A stretch of DNA of 64,000 nucleotides from Mycolicibacterium austroafricanum (GTDB lineage: Bacteria > Actinomycetota > Actinomycetes > Mycobacteriales > Mycobacteriaceae), in contig NZ_HG964450.1 of assembly GCF_000612725.1 (NCBI RefSeq), positions 1,175,537 to 1,239,536 of the forward strand, written 5' to 3'. Position 1 is the stretch's first letter. Each line of letters begins with the position of its first letter. The notes beneath the pieces were generated by a model. The model saw only the letters and a list, made by a program, of their open reading frames with translations, had not been told where the DNA came from and ran no database searches. Both the position numbers and the translations under genes were made by a program. Positions 51,948 to 62,423 of the stretch are shown piece by piece.

Positions 51948-53267
51948 CTACCAGTCGTCGTCGTCGTCTTCGCTGAGATCGTGTTCCAAGGGTGCAGGCG
52001 CGTTCAGTCCGGGTTTGTTGCCGCCGCTCTTGCCGCGCTGCCCCAGCATTCCCATCGGCCCACCGCCGCCCATCCCGCTTCCTGCGCCCACCGGGGCGAG
52101 GCCTGCACCGGCGCCGGCGCCGGCCCCCGCACCCACTGCCACGGCACTCACCGTCGGCTGCAGTCCCGAGCCGACGAGGTTCGACATCAGCGGTGTGCGC
52201 GCCGCGGTGCCACCGGCGCCGGGTAGCGACGCGGCGCGAACCAGGCCCGCACCCGTCGCCGCACCCGAGCCACCGATTGCCGGGTGGTTGGAAAACGGTG
52301 TGGCCCCCAGCATTCCGATCTGGGCACCCCGGTCACCGCCGAGACCGCCCATCTGACCGAACAGCGACGACATCTGCTGCAGCGGCTGGGTCAGCTGCTG
52401 GAACGGTTGGGTGACCCCTTGCATCATCTGCTGCGGCAACTGCCCGAGCGTGGACCCGAGCTGCGACGCCATCTGCATGCCCATCTGCATGCCCTGCTGG
52501 GGCGCCTGCTGAAGGAGTTGGCCTTGTTCCGCTTGCGAGCGGCCACTGTCGGCCGCCTGTTGTAGCAGCCCCTCCGCGTGGCCCGCCTTCTGGTTGACCT
52601 CGTCCAGCTTGCCGACGACGCTCACCTTCGTGAAGGTCGCGTTCCGCGCGGCGGCGCTGGCGATCCCCGGAGCCGCACTTCCGATCGCCGTGGCCATCGC
52701 CGCCTGGGTGCTGCCGAACACCGTGATCGGCTTCGGCGGCGCCACCGGCTCGAACGTCGAGTTGAGGATCGTCTCGGTTTCGTAACCGGTCATCACCGCG
52801 GCGGCCTGGTTCCACATCCGTATGTAGTCAGCCTCGTTGACCGCGATCGGGACAGTGTTCACACCAAGGAAATTCGTCGCATTGAGCACCGCGTTGGTGA
52901 TGTGGTTGGTCTCGATCTCCGGCAGTTGCGGGGTGCTCGTTGCCGCAGAAGCCCACGCGGTGGCTTGCGCCGACGCCTGCGCAGCGCGCTTCTGGGCCTG
53001 CAACGAGAGCATGCGCAACCACATGACCATCGGCATCGTCGCCATGACCGCCCGCTCGCTGGCCGTGCCCTGCCACATCTGGGACAGCGTCGCGAGGCTG
53101 GCCGCGAGTTCGTCCGCCTGGGTTTCGAGTGAGATGGCGAACGCTTCCCAGCCCGCGGCGGCCTGCAACATCGGCACCGCACCCGCTCCGGCCTGCAGGC
53201 GCGAAGTGTTGATCTCGGGAGGAAATGCTCCCCAGATCGGTGGGATGGGAATGCCGATGGTGGCCAT
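51948..53267 (-). CDS. ppe68: PPE68-type PPE protein of ESX-1
   Basis: A 439-residue PPE protein. The signature Pro-Pro-Glu is in AFPPEINTSRLQ (residues 14-25), and MWQGTASERA supplies the W-x-G turn of the PPE fold. The 180-residue helical domain is followed by a Met/Gln-rich stretch (QQGMQMGMQMASQLG) and a Gly/Ala/Pro tail ending in Glu/Asp repeats and W. EspG1 would hold the helical tip and PE35 pairs with it. It lies 29 bp after pe35. Confidence 0.92.
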   Translation of the reverse strand: MATIGIPIPPIWGAFPPEINTSRLQAGAGAVPMLQAAAGWEAFAISLETQADELAASLATLSQMWQGTASERAVMATMPMVMWLRMLSLQAQKRAAQASAQATAWASAATSTPQLPEIETNHITNAVLNATNFLGVNTVPIAVNEADYIRMWNQAAAVMTGYETETILNSTFEPVAPPKPITVFGSTQAAMATAIGSAAPGIASAAARNATFTKVSVVGKLDEVNQKAGHAEGLLQQAADSGRSQAEQGQLLQQAPQQGMQMGMQMASQLGSTLGQLPQQMMQGVTQPFQQLTQPLQQMSSLFGQMGGLGGDRGAQIGMLGATPFSNHPAIGGSGAATGAGLVRAASLPGAGGTAARTPLMSNLVGSGLQPTVSAVAVGAGAGAGAGAGLAPVGAGSGMGGGGPMGMLGQRGKSGGNKPGLNAPAPLEHDLSEDDDDDW

Positions 53268-53296
53268 GGCTCAGGCGACTCGAAGTACCGGTCGGG

Positions 53297-53593
53297 TCAG
53301 ATCAGGGTGGTGGCGTTCGAAGCATCGACCGCCTGGTAGGCGCCGGCAGCTTCGATGATCGATGCGCCGGCGCGTGCGATCTCCTCTTGCGCCAGCGCGT
53401 TGATCCCCAGGGTCTGGATGCCCTCGGCCGCGAACGTCACCGCGGCGGCAGCCGACACTTCGTCGGCGCCCGCCGGAGCGAGCGCACTCACGGCGCTGGT
53501 CGCTGCCGTGCCGGTGGCCAGCCCCCGCGCCCCATTGGCCGTGACCTGACCGCCGACACCGATTGCACCGGGATTATGACTCAATGGTTGCAT
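53297..53593 (-). CDS. pe35: PE35-type PE protein
   Basis: A 98-residue PE protein, nearly the length of PE35. The classical Pro-Glu near residue 8 is not obvious (HNPGAIGV), as in M. tuberculosis PE35, but PAGADEVSAAAAVTFAAEGIQ and the C-terminal AYQAVDAS (Y86-x-x-x-D90) are conserved. It forms a dimer with PPE68, and the signal on PE directs the pair to EccC. First gene of the pe35-ppe68-esxB-esxA group, behind a 168-bp intergenic region. Confidence 0.9.
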   Translation of the reverse strand: MQPLSHNPGAIGVGGQVTANGARGLATGTAATSAVSALAPAGADEVSAAAAVTFAAEGIQTLGINALAQEEIARAGASIIEAAGAYQAVDASNATTLI

Positions 53594-53761
53594 TTGCTAG
53601 TTCCTCGCTGTTCTAAACACATGGATGTATTTAGTTGTCAGGTATCGGCACCGATACCCAGCGGAGATGGGTATCAACCCCCCCGACAATAATGGCTTTT
53701 CTACCGCCTTTGCATTTGCTAGAGAAGCACGGAATCAATGTTAACCGCTCTCGGAGGGTGG
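53594..53761 (-). promoter_or_regulatory. eccCb1-pe35 intergenic region with palindrome and duplicated start context
   Basis: Likely promoter region of pe35-esxA, clearly richer in A+T than its surroundings. GGTATCGG-CA-CCGATACC (53641-53658) is a perfect 8-bp inverted repeat, and a GGGTATC half-site follows at 53669. TTGCATTTGCTAG occurs at 53588-53600, overlapping the pe35 start codon, and again at 53710-53722, so the translation-start context is duplicated. On the minus strand the frame beyond eccCb1 reads AIIVGGVDTHLRW, faintly like the N-terminus of IS110-type transposases. Confidence 0.5.
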
Positions 53762-55522
53762 TCAGAACACTTCTTCTTCCGGTGGATCCACATATGCCGC
53801 CTGAATCACTTCCTTCACATCCGGCGTGACGTAAAACGCCTGCCCAGGCGGCCTTTTCTTGACGATGATCTCGCGCGAAGGGAAGTCCTGCTTCTCCCCG
53901 GACAGGAACATCGTCGGGGTGCCCGCCCCGTACGCAGCGCCGACGAACTTGTCCATCACCGCCCGGCTTGCCTGACTCATCTGACAGGTCACGACGAGGT
54001 GCAGGCCGATGTCGGCGGCTGCGGGCAGCAGCGGCGCCAGCGGGGCCATCGGGGAGAGCATCCCGCCGGCCGCCGTGATCATGTGCCAGTCGTCGACGAG
54101 CAGCACCACATCGGGGCCAGTCCACCACGACCGCTGCCGCAACTGTGACGGGGTGAGATCGGACGGCGGCAGGCGTTTGGTCAGGTTGGCGACAAGCGCC
54201 TTGATCGACTCCTCCAGCGTCGCATGGTTTCGGTTGATCGCTCCGGCAGGCAGCAGATGCGACTCGGGGACGGCCTCGAGCAGGCCCGACCGGTAGTCGG
54301 CCACCATGAACCGCACCTGCTGTGGGCTGTTGCGGGCGCAGATGGCTCGCGCGATCGCATGCGCGATGGTCGTCTTGCCCGATTTGGCGGCACCGAAGAT
54401 CAGGTGATGCGGGGTCGAGTGCATGTGGTTGTGCGCCACCGTCAGGTCCGACTCGCGCACGCCGACCGGGATCGTCCACCGGGTGCGGTAATCCGCCTCC
54501 GGCCCAGGCGGTGTGGGATCCAGTTCGTGGAGATGGATGCGGCTCGGCAGCACCCGCACGCGCGGCGCTTCCTCGGTATGACGTGCGGCGATCTCCTTGA
54601 CGGCGGCCGCCATCGCCGGCACCAACCCCTCGGCGCTGTGCACCCCGTCCAGCCGGGGCACCCCGATCATCAGGTGGTGTTTCTCGGTGGACACCGCCCG
54701 GCCCGGGCGATTGACCGGGATCTCGCGGGTGATCCGGTCGATCTGGGTCTCGTTGACGTCGCCCAACCGGAACTCGATCTTGGTGCCGAGGTAATCGCGC
54801 ACCCTGGACCTGAGCTCGGTCCACCGCGGCGTCGAGATCATCGTGTGGACACCGAATGCCAGCCCCTGGCCGGCGATGTCCTGCACGGTGGCCTCGAGGT
54901 CGGGGAACTCTGCGGTGAACGCCGGCCAGCCGTCGACGACCAGGAACACGTCCCCGAACGGGTCCGCCGACGCCGGGTGGTTCGGGTCCTCGCGCATCTG
55001 CCGGTAGTCGGCCATCGACCCGACCCGATACTCCTTGAACGTCTGCTCCCGTTGCCTCAGTACGGCTTTCACCTCGGCAACCACGCGGTTGACCCGGTCC
55101 GGTTCGGCGCGGGTGGCCACCCCGCCCACATGGGGGAGATCCTCGATGTACATCAACCCGCCGCCGCCCATGTCGACGCAGTAGAACTGGATCTGGCGCG
55201 GTGTGTGCGAGGCGGAGGCCGACAGGATGAACGTCTGCAGCAGGGTCGACTTCCCGGTCTGCGGTGCGCCACCGACGGCGATGTTGCCCGCCGCGGTGGC
55301 GACATCGACTCCCCACACCTCCTGGCGGTGTCTGCGCGGCTCGTCCATGATTCCGAGCCCGATGCGCAGCGGGCGGCGGTCGTAGTCGCGGGCGATCAGC
55401 TCGTTGACCGGGGTGGGATCGGCCAACGGCGGCAACCACATCCGGTAGGCGTGGTTCTCGCCGGTGGTCAGCTGCTCGAGAACGACCTCACGCAGGACCT
55501 TCTGTCCGGAGTCGATGCTCAT
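53762..55522 (-). CDS. eccCb1: ESX-1 motor ATPase EccCb1
   Basis: A 586-residue FtsK/SpoIIIE-type ATPase forming the distal part of the ESX-1 motor. Two ATPase domains: Walker [11 protein letters not shown] in the first and GAAKSGKTT in the second, with Walker B sites FLVVDGW and VLLVDDW. The last domain binds the C-terminal signal of EsxB. ESX-1 is special in having EccC split in two genes, and the stop of eccCa1 overlaps this ATG (ATGA), so the two halves are made together. Confidence 0.93.
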   Translation of the reverse strand: MSIDSGQKVLREVVLEQLTTGENHAYRMWLPPLADPTPVNELIARDYDRRPLRIGLGIMDEPRRHRQEVWGVDVATAAGNIAVGGAPQTGKSTLLQTFILSASASHTPRQIQFYCVDMGGGGLMYIEDLPHVGGVATRAEPDRVNRVVAEVKAVLRQREQTFKEYRVGSMADYRQMREDPNHPASADPFGDVFLVVDGWPAFTAEFPDLEATVQDIAGQGLAFGVHTMISTPRWTELRSRVRDYLGTKIEFRLGDVNETQIDRITREIPVNRPGRAVSTEKHHLMIGVPRLDGVHSAEGLVPAMAAAVKEIAARHTEEAPRVRVLPSRIHLHELDPTPPGPEADYRTRWTIPVGVRESDLTVAHNHMHSTPHHLIFGAAKSGKTTIAHAIARAICARNSPQQVRFMVADYRSGLLEAVPESHLLPAGAINRNHATLEESIKALVANLTKRLPPSDLTPSQLRQRSWWTGPDVVLLVDDWHMITAAGGMLSPMAPLAPLLPAAADIGLHLVVTCQMSQASRAVMDKFVGAAYGAGTPTMFLSGEKQDFPSREIIVKKRPPGQAFYVTPDVKEVIQAAYVDPPEEEVF

Positions 55523-57744
55523 CAGCCCAGCCTCGCATCCATGATCGGCGCCGTCGTGAAACGGTGGATACGGATGTTCCTGTCGGCGTGTGCTTTCGGC
55601 GCCTCGTCATCCCCCGCGTTGCCGACCGTGGGTACATAGGGGTTGCCGGTGTAGACACTCTGGAACTTGACCGGGTCCTCCATGCCGACGCGGAGGAAGC
55701 CGACACCGCTCTCCTTGTTGGTGATGTACTGCGCCTCCGGCGTGCCGATCACCGCCTTGGACTCGGCAGAGCTGGTGGTGCGCAGCGCGATCCGGTACGT
55801 GAGGTTGGGTTCGAGCTTGTCGATGCGGGTGCCACCGGTGTTCAACGACTGCGTGGCCAGCAGCAGGTGCACGCGCAGCGAACGGCCGACACGACAGATA
55901 CGGTCGAACAGCTGGATGAAGTCCGGGTGGTTCTGCAGTAGTTCGGCGAACTCGTCGACCACCACGAACAGTGTTGGTAGCGGCGCGAGGTCGGCCCCAC
56001 GCTCGCGGTGCTTCTCGTACTCGGCGACACCGGAGAGCGCGCCCGCGGCGCCGACCTGCATCCCTGCCTGACGCAGGATGGACTGCCTGCGGTCGAGTTC
56101 ACCCGTGAGCACCTCACCCATGCGGCTGACCAGCTCGGCTTCCTCTTCCATGTTGGTGACCACCGCCGCGGTGTGCGGCAGCTTCTCCATGCCGAGGAAC
56201 GTCGACCCGCCTTTGAAATCTGTCAGGAGCAGGTTGATCTGGTCGGGATGATGGGTGGCGGCCAGCGACAGGATGAGGGTGCGCAGGAACTCCGACTTGC
56301 CCGAACCGGTTGTGCCGATCAGCATGCCGTGCGGGCCCGCGCCGAACTCGGCACCCTCCTTGATGTCGAGGTACATGACGTCGCCGGTCTTGAGCTCGTG
56401 ACCGAACGGGATCCGCAGCCGGTCCCGGTCGGTGTCGGTGAACATCCGCCAACGGGCCGGTGTCACCTCCTCGACCGATTGCGCGCCGACGATCTCGTGC
56501 CACTCGGTGGCGACCTTCTTCTGGACGCGGGTGCCCTTGTCGATGATCGTCCCCGTGATCGACCAGCCCGCGAGCTTGCGGGCCACCCGTTCGGCCTGCC
56601 GCGGGGTCATCCCGTCCACCTGGCTGGCGACCAGCCGGAACGATGCACCCGGCAGCTTGTCGTCGGCGGTGCCGTCGGCGTCCACCCGGATCCGGTAGGC
56701 CGAGCGGTGGTTGCCGAGCGTGATGACGGTGACCCCGGACCTTCCGTCCATCGGGAAACCCGCTCTGCCGCCGGTCAAGTCGATCACGACGACGTAAGGG
56801 CCACTCGGAGCCGCATCGGCGGTGTGCGGACCGCGGGCGGCCAGGTCGCTGAGCGCGTCCGGGCGGGTGAACACCATGCGGGTGGTGCCCGCGGCGTCGG
56901 TGTCCGTCTCGTGCTGCAGGTGCGGTAGCCACTTCAGCCAGGCCCAGGCCGGATCCTCGGGGTCGTCGGTGAGGACCCGCATCTGCAACATGTCCGGCGG
57001 GTGGAACACCGCGAGGTGGCAGATCATCGCCGCGAGGAGCGCCGCCGATCCCGCGCTGTCACCACCGACCGCGATCGTCGGAAACGTCTTGAGCTGCACC
57101 AGTTTCGGGCAGTCATGGATCAGGCCGTGCGTACGCAGGAACTTCGTCACCCACATATGGCTGACGGGTTCGAGATGGGGCTGCGGGGCACCCGCGGGCC
57201 CGGCGAGCTCCGAGCCGACCGCGGGCTTCAACAGGCGGTCGACGGCGGGCTCGGAGCCGAGCCCGATCCTGGTGGCGGCGTAGAAGTCATGGTTGGCCGG
57301 CCGCGACCACTGCCGGTGGGTGCCGATGATCGACAGCAGGTCGTCGGGATGCGGGCCGTGGTAGTTGAAGAACGTCACCTGCGCAGACGCCGAGGAGGTC
57401 ACCCGGGTGCGCAGGCCCGCCAGGTAGCGCAGATATTCCTTGCGGTCGGCGTTGATCTCGGGCACCTTCTTGCCGCCGCTGCCGCCGCCGGCCATCATGC
57501 CGACCGCGCCCATGACCACCATCATCGGCATCATCAGCATGTACGGCGAGAAGTTGCGCATACCGCCGAAGATCAGGATGGCGATCATGCCGAGCATGCA
57601 GCCGCCCATCACCCACGGCAGCGCCTTCTGCATGCCCGACGGCGGGATGTCCACCCCGAGGTCCTCGGGAGGGGTCACGTTGATCTCGCCGGGGGTCAGA
57701 CGCGGTCCCCGCTTGATGATCGGCGTGAACTTCCGTGTCGTCAT
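55522..57744 (-). CDS. eccCa1: ESX-1 motor protein EccCa1
   Basis: A 740-residue membrane-bound half of EccC. A cytosolic N-terminus ([16 protein letters not shown]) precedes two membrane helices ([43 protein letters not shown]), a DUF or stalk domain, and a C-terminal ATPase with Walker [14 protein letters not shown] and Walker [12 protein letters not shown]. The ATG at 57744 overlaps the eccB1 stop; an upstream extension to 57894 is rejected. Confidence 0.93.
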   Translation of the reverse strand: MTTRKFTPIIKRGPRLTPGEINVTPPEDLGVDIPPSGMQKALPWVMGGCMLGMIAILIFGGMRNFSPYMLMMPMMVVMGAVGMMAGGGSGGKKVPEINADRKEYLRYLAGLRTRVTSSASAQVTFFNYHGPHPDDLLSIIGTHRQWSRPANHDFYAATRIGLGSEPAVDRLLKPAVGSELAGPAGAPQPHLEPVSHMWVTKFLRTHGLIHDCPKLVQLKTFPTIAVGGDSAGSAALLAAMICHLAVFHPPDMLQMRVLTDDPEDPAWAWLKWLPHLQHETDTDAAGTTRMVFTRPDALSDLAARGPHTADAAPSGPYVVVIDLTGGRAGFPMDGRSGVTVITLGNHRSAYRIRVDADGTADDKLPGASFRLVASQVDGMTPRQAERVARKLAGWSITGTIIDKGTRVQKKVATEWHEIVGAQSVEEVTPARWRMFTDTDRDRLRIPFGHELKTGDVMYLDIKEGAEFGAGPHGMLIGTTGSGKSEFLRTLILSLAATHHPDQINLLLTDFKGGSTFLGMEKLPHTAAVVTNMEEEAELVSRMGEVLTGELDRRQSILRQAGMQVGAAGALSGVAEYEKHRERGADLAPLPTLFVVVDEFAELLQNHPDFIQLFDRICRVGRSLRVHLLLATQSLNTGGTRIDKLEPNLTYRIALRTTSSAESKAVIGTPEAQYITNKESGVGFLRVGMEDPVKFQSVYTGNPYVPTVGNAGDDEAPKAHADRNIRIHRFTTAPIMDARLG

Positions 57745-59228
57745 CCGCCGCCTCCGTTGTTCGCCCCCACGGGTGCGGCCGCGTCGGCACCGACACTGCG
57801 CGGATTGGGATTCGGTGGCAGCGTGTCGTGTTCGACCAGCGCCGCCTGCTGCGAGAGCACCGGCCCGTCGACCAACAGACTGACCACCTGCCACGGCGCG
57901 GTGCGGGGGGACGACAGCCCCAGCTTGGCCGCGGTCTCCTCGTCAGGAAGCCCGTAGCGCACACCCTGGGGGTCGATGTAGTACAGGTTCTCGCCGTACC
58001 GCGGGTCCGGTGACTGCAGCCGGATGTACTGCCCGCCGTCGATGTACACGGTCGCGTCACCCGTGATCTGGTCGATGCCGGTGCTCAGGGCCGACGGCGG
58101 CAGCGGCAGGCGGCGCCCGGCGATGACGGTCATCTTCGGCGCCTGGTCGCCTGCCACCCGTTGCCACGCCCAGCACAGCGTCGGAAGCTCCTGACGCGAC
58201 AGCACGTCCATCGGGACGTCGGGAAGCGGTGAGTCGTACACCTGTTCCGGAATCCGGGCTACCGCACTGGATTCCAACGACGGGGGCTCGATGAGGCCGA
58301 ACGAATTGGTGGCACGGAGCGCGGCGGCGGTGGTGGTGTTGACCTTCGCGACACCGTTGGGCAACACCACATAGTTCTGTTCGCCGGCCTGCTCGCCCGC
58401 GTCGGTGACGGTGACGAACACCGACCCGACCACCAACTCCGGCGGCAGACCGACCGAGTTCGGCGATCCGCCGGCCGGAATGTCGGGCAGCCGCCACGGC
58501 CCCGCGTTGGGTAGTGCGTTGAAGAGGCCTTCCGATATCGGGGCTGAGCGGGCGGTGACCGGGATCCCCACCGCCGAGGTCACCGCCCGGTCGGCCAGAT
58601 CGATGAGGTGCCGGCCCGCCTCGGTGACGAGCCAGTTCTGGTCCTTGAACGAGACCAGCATCCCCTGCTCCGGTCGCATCGCGCCGACGGAGGCGTCCAG
58701 TGCCAGCGGCGTGATCAGGACCGACGACTCCACTGCCGGTGCGACACTGTCCGGCTTGATGACGGTGTCGCACAGCGTCCACTGCGACTCGGCGGACGAC
58801 GCCACCGGCGTGGCGTAGGGGGCCCCCGGGATGCCGACGGGCTGTCCCTTCGGCATCTTGTCCAGTTCCTGGGACTTGACCGCAACCGGCGTCTTGCCGT
58901 CACCGAGGATGAGCCGCGCCGAGGTCAGGTTGTAGACGGGTCGCAGCTGGCCACTGTCGGGCAGCACGATGAACAGCTGGTTGGTGGTGCGGTCCACCAG
59001 AAGCGTGTCGCCGCCGCGCTTTCCGAGCGGTTTGAAGTAGGCCAGCAGCACGGCGCCGAGACAGATCAACACCGCGATGACGATGCCCGTGGTGACGGCG
59101 CGGCTGTAGAACTGCAGCGGGTCGTCGAACATCCGGGTATCACGCCGCACGATCGCGTGCTCGACCCGGCGCAGCAGGAATCGCCAACCGCTGACCTGCA
59201 CCTTCGTGGTGAGCCGAAATCCCGCCAT
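57741..59228 (-). CDS. eccB1: ESX-1 core component EccB1
   Basis: A 495-residue bitopic protein. The N-terminal cytosolic part [20 protein letters not shown] is the most conserved EccB segment; one helix at residues 43-68 ([22 protein letters not shown]) leads to a periplasmic domain of repeated beta units with ALCWAWQR-type and CDTVIKP cysteines that can form a disulfide. It anchors the periplasmic side of the channel. It is 3 bp after eccA1. Confidence 0.93.
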   Translation of the reverse strand: MAGFRLTTKVQVSGWRFLLRRVEHAIVRRDTRMFDDPLQFYSRAVTTGIVIAVLICLGAVLLAYFKPLGKRGGDTLLVDRTTNQLFIVLPDSGQLRPVYNLTSARLILGDGKTPVAVKSQELDKMPKGQPVGIPGAPYATPVASSAESQWTLCDTVIKPDSVAPAVESSVLITPLALDASVGAMRPEQGMLVSFKDQNWLVTEAGRHLIDLADRAVTSAVGIPVTARSAPISEGLFNALPNAGPWRLPDIPAGGSPNSVGLPPELVVGSVFVTVTDAGEQAGEQNYVVLPNGVAKVNTTTAAALRATNSFGLIEPPSLESSAVARIPEQVYDSPLPDVPMDVLSRQELPTLCWAWQRVAGDQAPKMTVIAGRRLPLPPSALSTGIDQITGDATVYIDGGQYIRLQSPDPRYGENLYYIDPQGVRYGLPDEETAAKLGLSSPRTAPWQVVSLLVDGPVLSQQAALVEHDTLPPNPNPRSVGADAAAPVGANNGGGG

Positions 59229-59231
59229 GAC

Positions 59232-60956
59232 CTACCCGCTGATGTCCATTCGCCCGTGCACCGACGTGATCGCCGCTGCCATGTCGTCTCCGTTGATCTC
59301 GCTGAGCTGTTCGACGTCGAGGGTGTCGAAGTCCGGTGATCGGGCCAGACGCATGTCCCTGGTCTGCTCGCCGGCCTCCACCAGCTGTCGCGCATATCGA
59401 CCGTTGCCCGCGACGTCAAGTGCCGGTTTCCCGTTCGACGTGCTCTGACTCAGCAGCGTCGCCGCCTCGAGCACCCGCTTGGCGGCCTCATCGGTCAGGC
59501 TCGAATCATTGTGTGCTGCAATGACTCTGGCGATATCGACGATCTCCTCCGGCGAGTAGGAATCGAACTCGATCCGGGTCGAGAACCGGGACCGCAGACC
59601 GTCGTTGGTCTCCAGCAGCCGGTCGATGTCATTGCTGTATCCGGCGATGATCACCACAAGCCGATCGCGGTCGTTCTCCATGCGGGCCAGCAGGGTGTCC
59701 AGCGCCTCGGTGCCGAAGGGGTCGGCACGCCCGTCGCGCTCCTGGACCAGCGTGTAGGCCTCGTCGATGAACAGCACGCCACCCATCGCCCGGTCGATGG
59801 TGCGTGCGGTCTTGACCGCGGACTGGCCTTCGTATTCGGCGACGAAATCCTTGCGTGAGGTTTCGACGAGCTTCGGTTCGGCGATCACACCGAGCCCGGC
59901 CAGGATGTTGGCCACGACGCGCGCGATCGTCGTCTTACCGGTGCCGGGCGGCCCGGTGAAGATCATGTGCTTGGACGCCTGGGCGACCTTCATTCCGCGG
60001 GCGGCACGGACTTTCGCCATCTGAGTGGCCGCACGGTAGCGCTCGATCTGATCCTTGACCCGGGTCAGCCCGATCTGGCGGTCGAGTTCGGCCTGTGCGT
60101 CGGCCAGCAGCATCTCCCTGCCGGTGTTGTCGGCCTCCACGGTGGTCGGGTCCCACGGGTCGCGCCGCGAGGCGATCTTCTCCGCCGTCGTCGTCTGCAA
60201 CCGGTAGGACGGATCCTTGAGCGCGGCAGCGACCTCCGGGGACGGGTGGGAGGCCTGCAGCCACTCCAGCAGCCGCACCGCGGCCTCCTCGTTGCCGAGC
60301 GCACGGTAGGCCATCGCCGAGTACCACGCGATGGTCCGGTTGCACGCCTGCCCGGCCGGGGCCGAATTCGCCTCCACCAGGCGGCGTTCGGCCTCGGTGA
60401 AGAGCCCCAGGTTCGCGGCCGCCACCCCGTGTGCCACCAGCGCGGCGCCCGCCAGCAACTTGTCCGGCCACCCGGCACCGGCGGTGCGCACTTCCTCGAT
60501 CACGTCGGTCCAGCGTTGCGCCGCACCGTAGACGACCGCCTTCACCCAGGACACCAGATGCTCACCGCCGGCGGCCTGCGCCTCGTCGAGCGCCTCCATC
60601 GCATCGGCATAGTTGCCGAGGGCAGCCTCACTGACGGCGAATCCCAATGTGATCGCCAACGGCGAGTTCACCGGGTAGGTGATGTCGCCGTACATCCCGC
60701 CGATCGGAACCCGGGCGCCCAGGCTGTTCATCGAGATCTCGGCGGTGCCCGCCAGTTGGCCGAAGTTGTTGCGCGAGTACCACGCCCGGAACATCGTCAC
60801 GCGGTCGGTGTCGCCGCACCGGATCCGGCCCACCCAGGCGTCACAGGCGGACTCGTCGAGGGTGGTGATCTCGGTGAACAGTTCCAGCGACCGTGCCTGC
60901 GAGGTGGGCAGCAGGCCTACCGCGGTGCCGAAGACGCTTGCCAGGTGGTCGGTCAT
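59232..60956 (-). CDS. eccA1: ESX-1 AAA+ ATPase EccA1
   Basis: A 574-residue cytosolic CbxX/CfxQ-type AAA+ ATPase. The N-terminal 290 residues are TPR-like helices; the ATPase has Walker A GPPGTGKTTIAR, Walker B GVLFIDEAYTLV and sensor/arginine-finger features near NDGLRSRFSTRIEF. It may recycle EspG from substrates. The start lies 4 bp inside espH, again giving overlap. Confidence 0.93.
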   Translation of the reverse strand: MTDHLASVFGTAVGLLPTSQARSLELFTEITTLDESACDAWVGRIRCGDTDRVTMFRAWYSRNNFGQLAGTAEISMNSLGARVPIGGMYGDITYPVNSPLAITLGFAVSEAALGNYADAMEALDEAQAAGGEHLVSWVKAVVYGAAQRWTDVIEEVRTAGAGWPDKLLAGAALVAHGVAAANLGLFTEAERRLVEANSAPAGQACNRTIAWYSAMAYRALGNEEAAVRLLEWLQASHPSPEVAAALKDPSYRLQTTTAEKIASRRDPWDPTTVEADNTGREMLLADAQAELDRQIGLTRVKDQIERYRAATQMAKVRAARGMKVAQASKHMIFTGPPGTGKTTIARVVANILAGLGVIAEPKLVETSRKDFVAEYEGQSAVKTARTIDRAMGGVLFIDEAYTLVQERDGRADPFGTEALDTLLARMENDRDRLVVIIAGYSNDIDRLLETNDGLRSRFSTRIEFDSYSPEEIVDIARVIAAHNDSSLTDEAAKRVLEAATLLSQSTSNGKPALDVAGNGRYARQLVEAGEQTRDMRLARSPDFDTLDVEQLSEINGDDMAAAITSVHGRMDISG

Positions 60957-61459
60957 TCGTCACCTGCGTAGCGGGTCGTGAACAGCTCGGCGCGGGCCGC
61001 CCGAGCTTGTTCCGGGGTGGGCAGATCCAGGTCGCGGTTGAGAAAGTCCCTGGTGGTCACGTTGTCGTGGCCGTGTTCTCGCATCCCCTCCAACATGAAC
61101 GTGTACTGGGCGGATCTGGCGTCCTGGGTGGCCAGGCCCGCGATGACCACGATCTCGTCGGCGAGCACCGCTTCGGGCAGCGCGGCCGCGCTCGGTGCCA
61201 ACTCGATCTGGTGCACCCGGCCGTCCATGTAGGTCGTCACGGTCACGGTGCCGGGCGGGTTCGTCACGGTGAACATCGGCATCTCGCCGTCATCGTCACT
61301 CGCCGAGCCGAAGTCGCCGAAGATGACGCCGAGGTCGGCCTCGTCCTCGTCGCCGGCGATGCTGAAGTCCAGCGCCGCGAGGTCGTCGTGGTCCCCACCA
61401 TCGTGAAATCCGGACGCGTCGAAACCGGACGCCTCGAAACCGGGCGGAGGGTTGGCCAC
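60953..61459 (-). CDS. espH: ESX-1 associated protein EspH
   Basis: A 168-residue acidic protein. Asp-rich N-terminal half (DDHDDLAALDFSIAGDEDEAD), then the conserved core FTVTNPPGTVTVTTYMDGR and LADEIVVIAGLATQDAR and the end LDLPTPEQARAARAELFTTRY, all shared with M. tuberculosis EspH. The GTG at 61459, 17 bp after espG1, with AAAGG upstream is selected; a longer frame to 61522 overlaps espG1. EspH is a chaperone for EspE/EspF in M. marinum, neither of which appears in this window. Confidence 0.85.
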   Translation of the reverse strand: MANPPPGFEASGFDASGFHDGGDHDDLAALDFSIAGDEDEADLGVIFGDFGSASDDDGEMPMFTVTNPPGTVTVTTYMDGRVHQIELAPSAAALPEAVLADEIVVIAGLATQDARSAQYTFMLEGMREHGHDNVTTRDFLNRDLDLPTPEQARAARAELFTTRYAGDE

Positions 61460-61476
61460 CGTGAAATTCGCCTTTC

Positions 61477-62328
61477 TCAGTCCGAGTACGAGTTGTCGAG
61501 GGCGTCCGCGTGGTCGAACCATGCCCTGGACGGGAGGAACTCCACCAGTCCGTCGAGTGCACGCTGCAGGTTCTCCTGGGTGCCCGGTAGGAAGCTGCCG
61601 TACAGCTCGCCACCGACCTGCCTGGGAATGGACACGATCCTGCCGTGGGCCGAGTCGAGGACGCCGGCGCCCACCCCCGCCTGGGAGTAGGTCCCACCCG
61701 GGTGCCGTTCGGCGGCGGTGATCTCCACCCAGCTGTCCGGGTTGGCCGTCGCTTCGGCGTAGATCTTCGCCGACAACGGCGGCTGACCGTACGCGCCGAT
61801 CTGCTCTGCGGTGCGGGCCTCCGCCAGCTTGGTTGCGATGCCGGTCAGCGGCTCGACGTCCGCCGCTGGGGCACCGCCGATCACCACGCCCACCATCGCT
61901 GCCAGACCGATCTGCGGTGCCACCCGCTGCAGCACGAGCATGTCTTCGTCACGGGCGGCGACGACATGCCGATCGCCCTTGCGGCAGACGACGAAGCGGA
62001 CCATCTTGCCGCCGAGGTCCCTGCGCCACCACCTGCAGTCGAGGGTTCGGTCCGGGCGGCTCAGCGCGTCGACCATTGCCGCCACTTCCGGATGCGGGTC
62101 GCCGTAGGCGGTCAGAATGCCCTGAGCGGTCAGGTCCCGGGTCACCTGATCCCACACGATCTTGCGCTGATCCTCGTACGGGATGTTCGGCCGGATCCCC
62201 AGCGACAGCGGAAAGTCGACCAGGTGCAGCAGGTCGGCGATGACCAGCATGCCGTCGATCGTGACCTCGACACCCACCACGTCGTCATAGTGGGTGGGCT
62301 CGCCATCACCCAGGAACGGGCTCGCCAT
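61477..62328 (-). CDS. espG1: ESX-1 PE/PPE chaperone EspG1
   Basis: A 283-residue cytosolic chaperone that binds the tip of PPE68-type proteins. Conserved with Rv3866: DDVVGVEVTIDGMLVIADLLH at the start, RTLDCRWWRRDLGG, VRFVVCRKGDRHVVAARD, and late RQVGGELYGSFLPGTQENL. The ATG at 62328 overlaps the stop of a 31-codon upstream frame (TGATG); two GTG codons just before it are alternative starts. It opens the espG1-espH-eccA1-eccB1-eccC block. Confidence 0.9.
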   Translation of the reverse strand: MASPFLGDGEPTHYDDVVGVEVTIDGMLVIADLLHLVDFPLSLGIRPNIPYEDQRKIVWDQVTRDLTAQGILTAYGDPHPEVAAMVDALSRPDRTLDCRWWRRDLGGKMVRFVVCRKGDRHVVAARDEDMLVLQRVAPQIGLAAMVGVVIGGAPAADVEPLTGIATKLAEARTAEQIGAYGQPPLSAKIYAEATANPDSWVEITAAERHPGGTYSQAGVGAGVLDSAHGRIVSIPRQVGGELYGSFLPGTQENLQRALDGLVEFLPSRAWFDHADALDNSYSD

Positions 62329-62423
62329 CACCACGACAGACCGGGCGCACGGACACCGGACCCGCGCTCTGTCCAGGCGATGGCAAATTTGCCGACCGCC
62401 ATTTGACCGCCCAACTCAGCCAT
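62328..62423 (-). CDS. Short leader ORF coupled to espG1 (31 aa)
   Basis: ATG at 62423 behind a strong AAGGGAAGGGGG site and a promoter-like pair reads a 31-residue peptide, opening MAELGGQMAVGKFAIAWTER and closing GLSW, with its stop overlapping the espG1 ATG (TGATG). It does not resemble EspF or EspE, the M. tuberculosis genes normally placed here. It may be a leader cistron that sets espG1 translation, or the remnant of a lost gene. No family recognised. Confidence 0.5.
   Translation of the reverse strand: MAELGGQMAVGKFAIAWTERGSGVRAPGLSW

Noticed and set aside
53631..53715. A transposase gene remnant as a feature in its own right
   Set aside because: Only about 13 suggestive residues without catalytic motifs or terminal repeats; kept as a trace within a finding, not as a mobile element.
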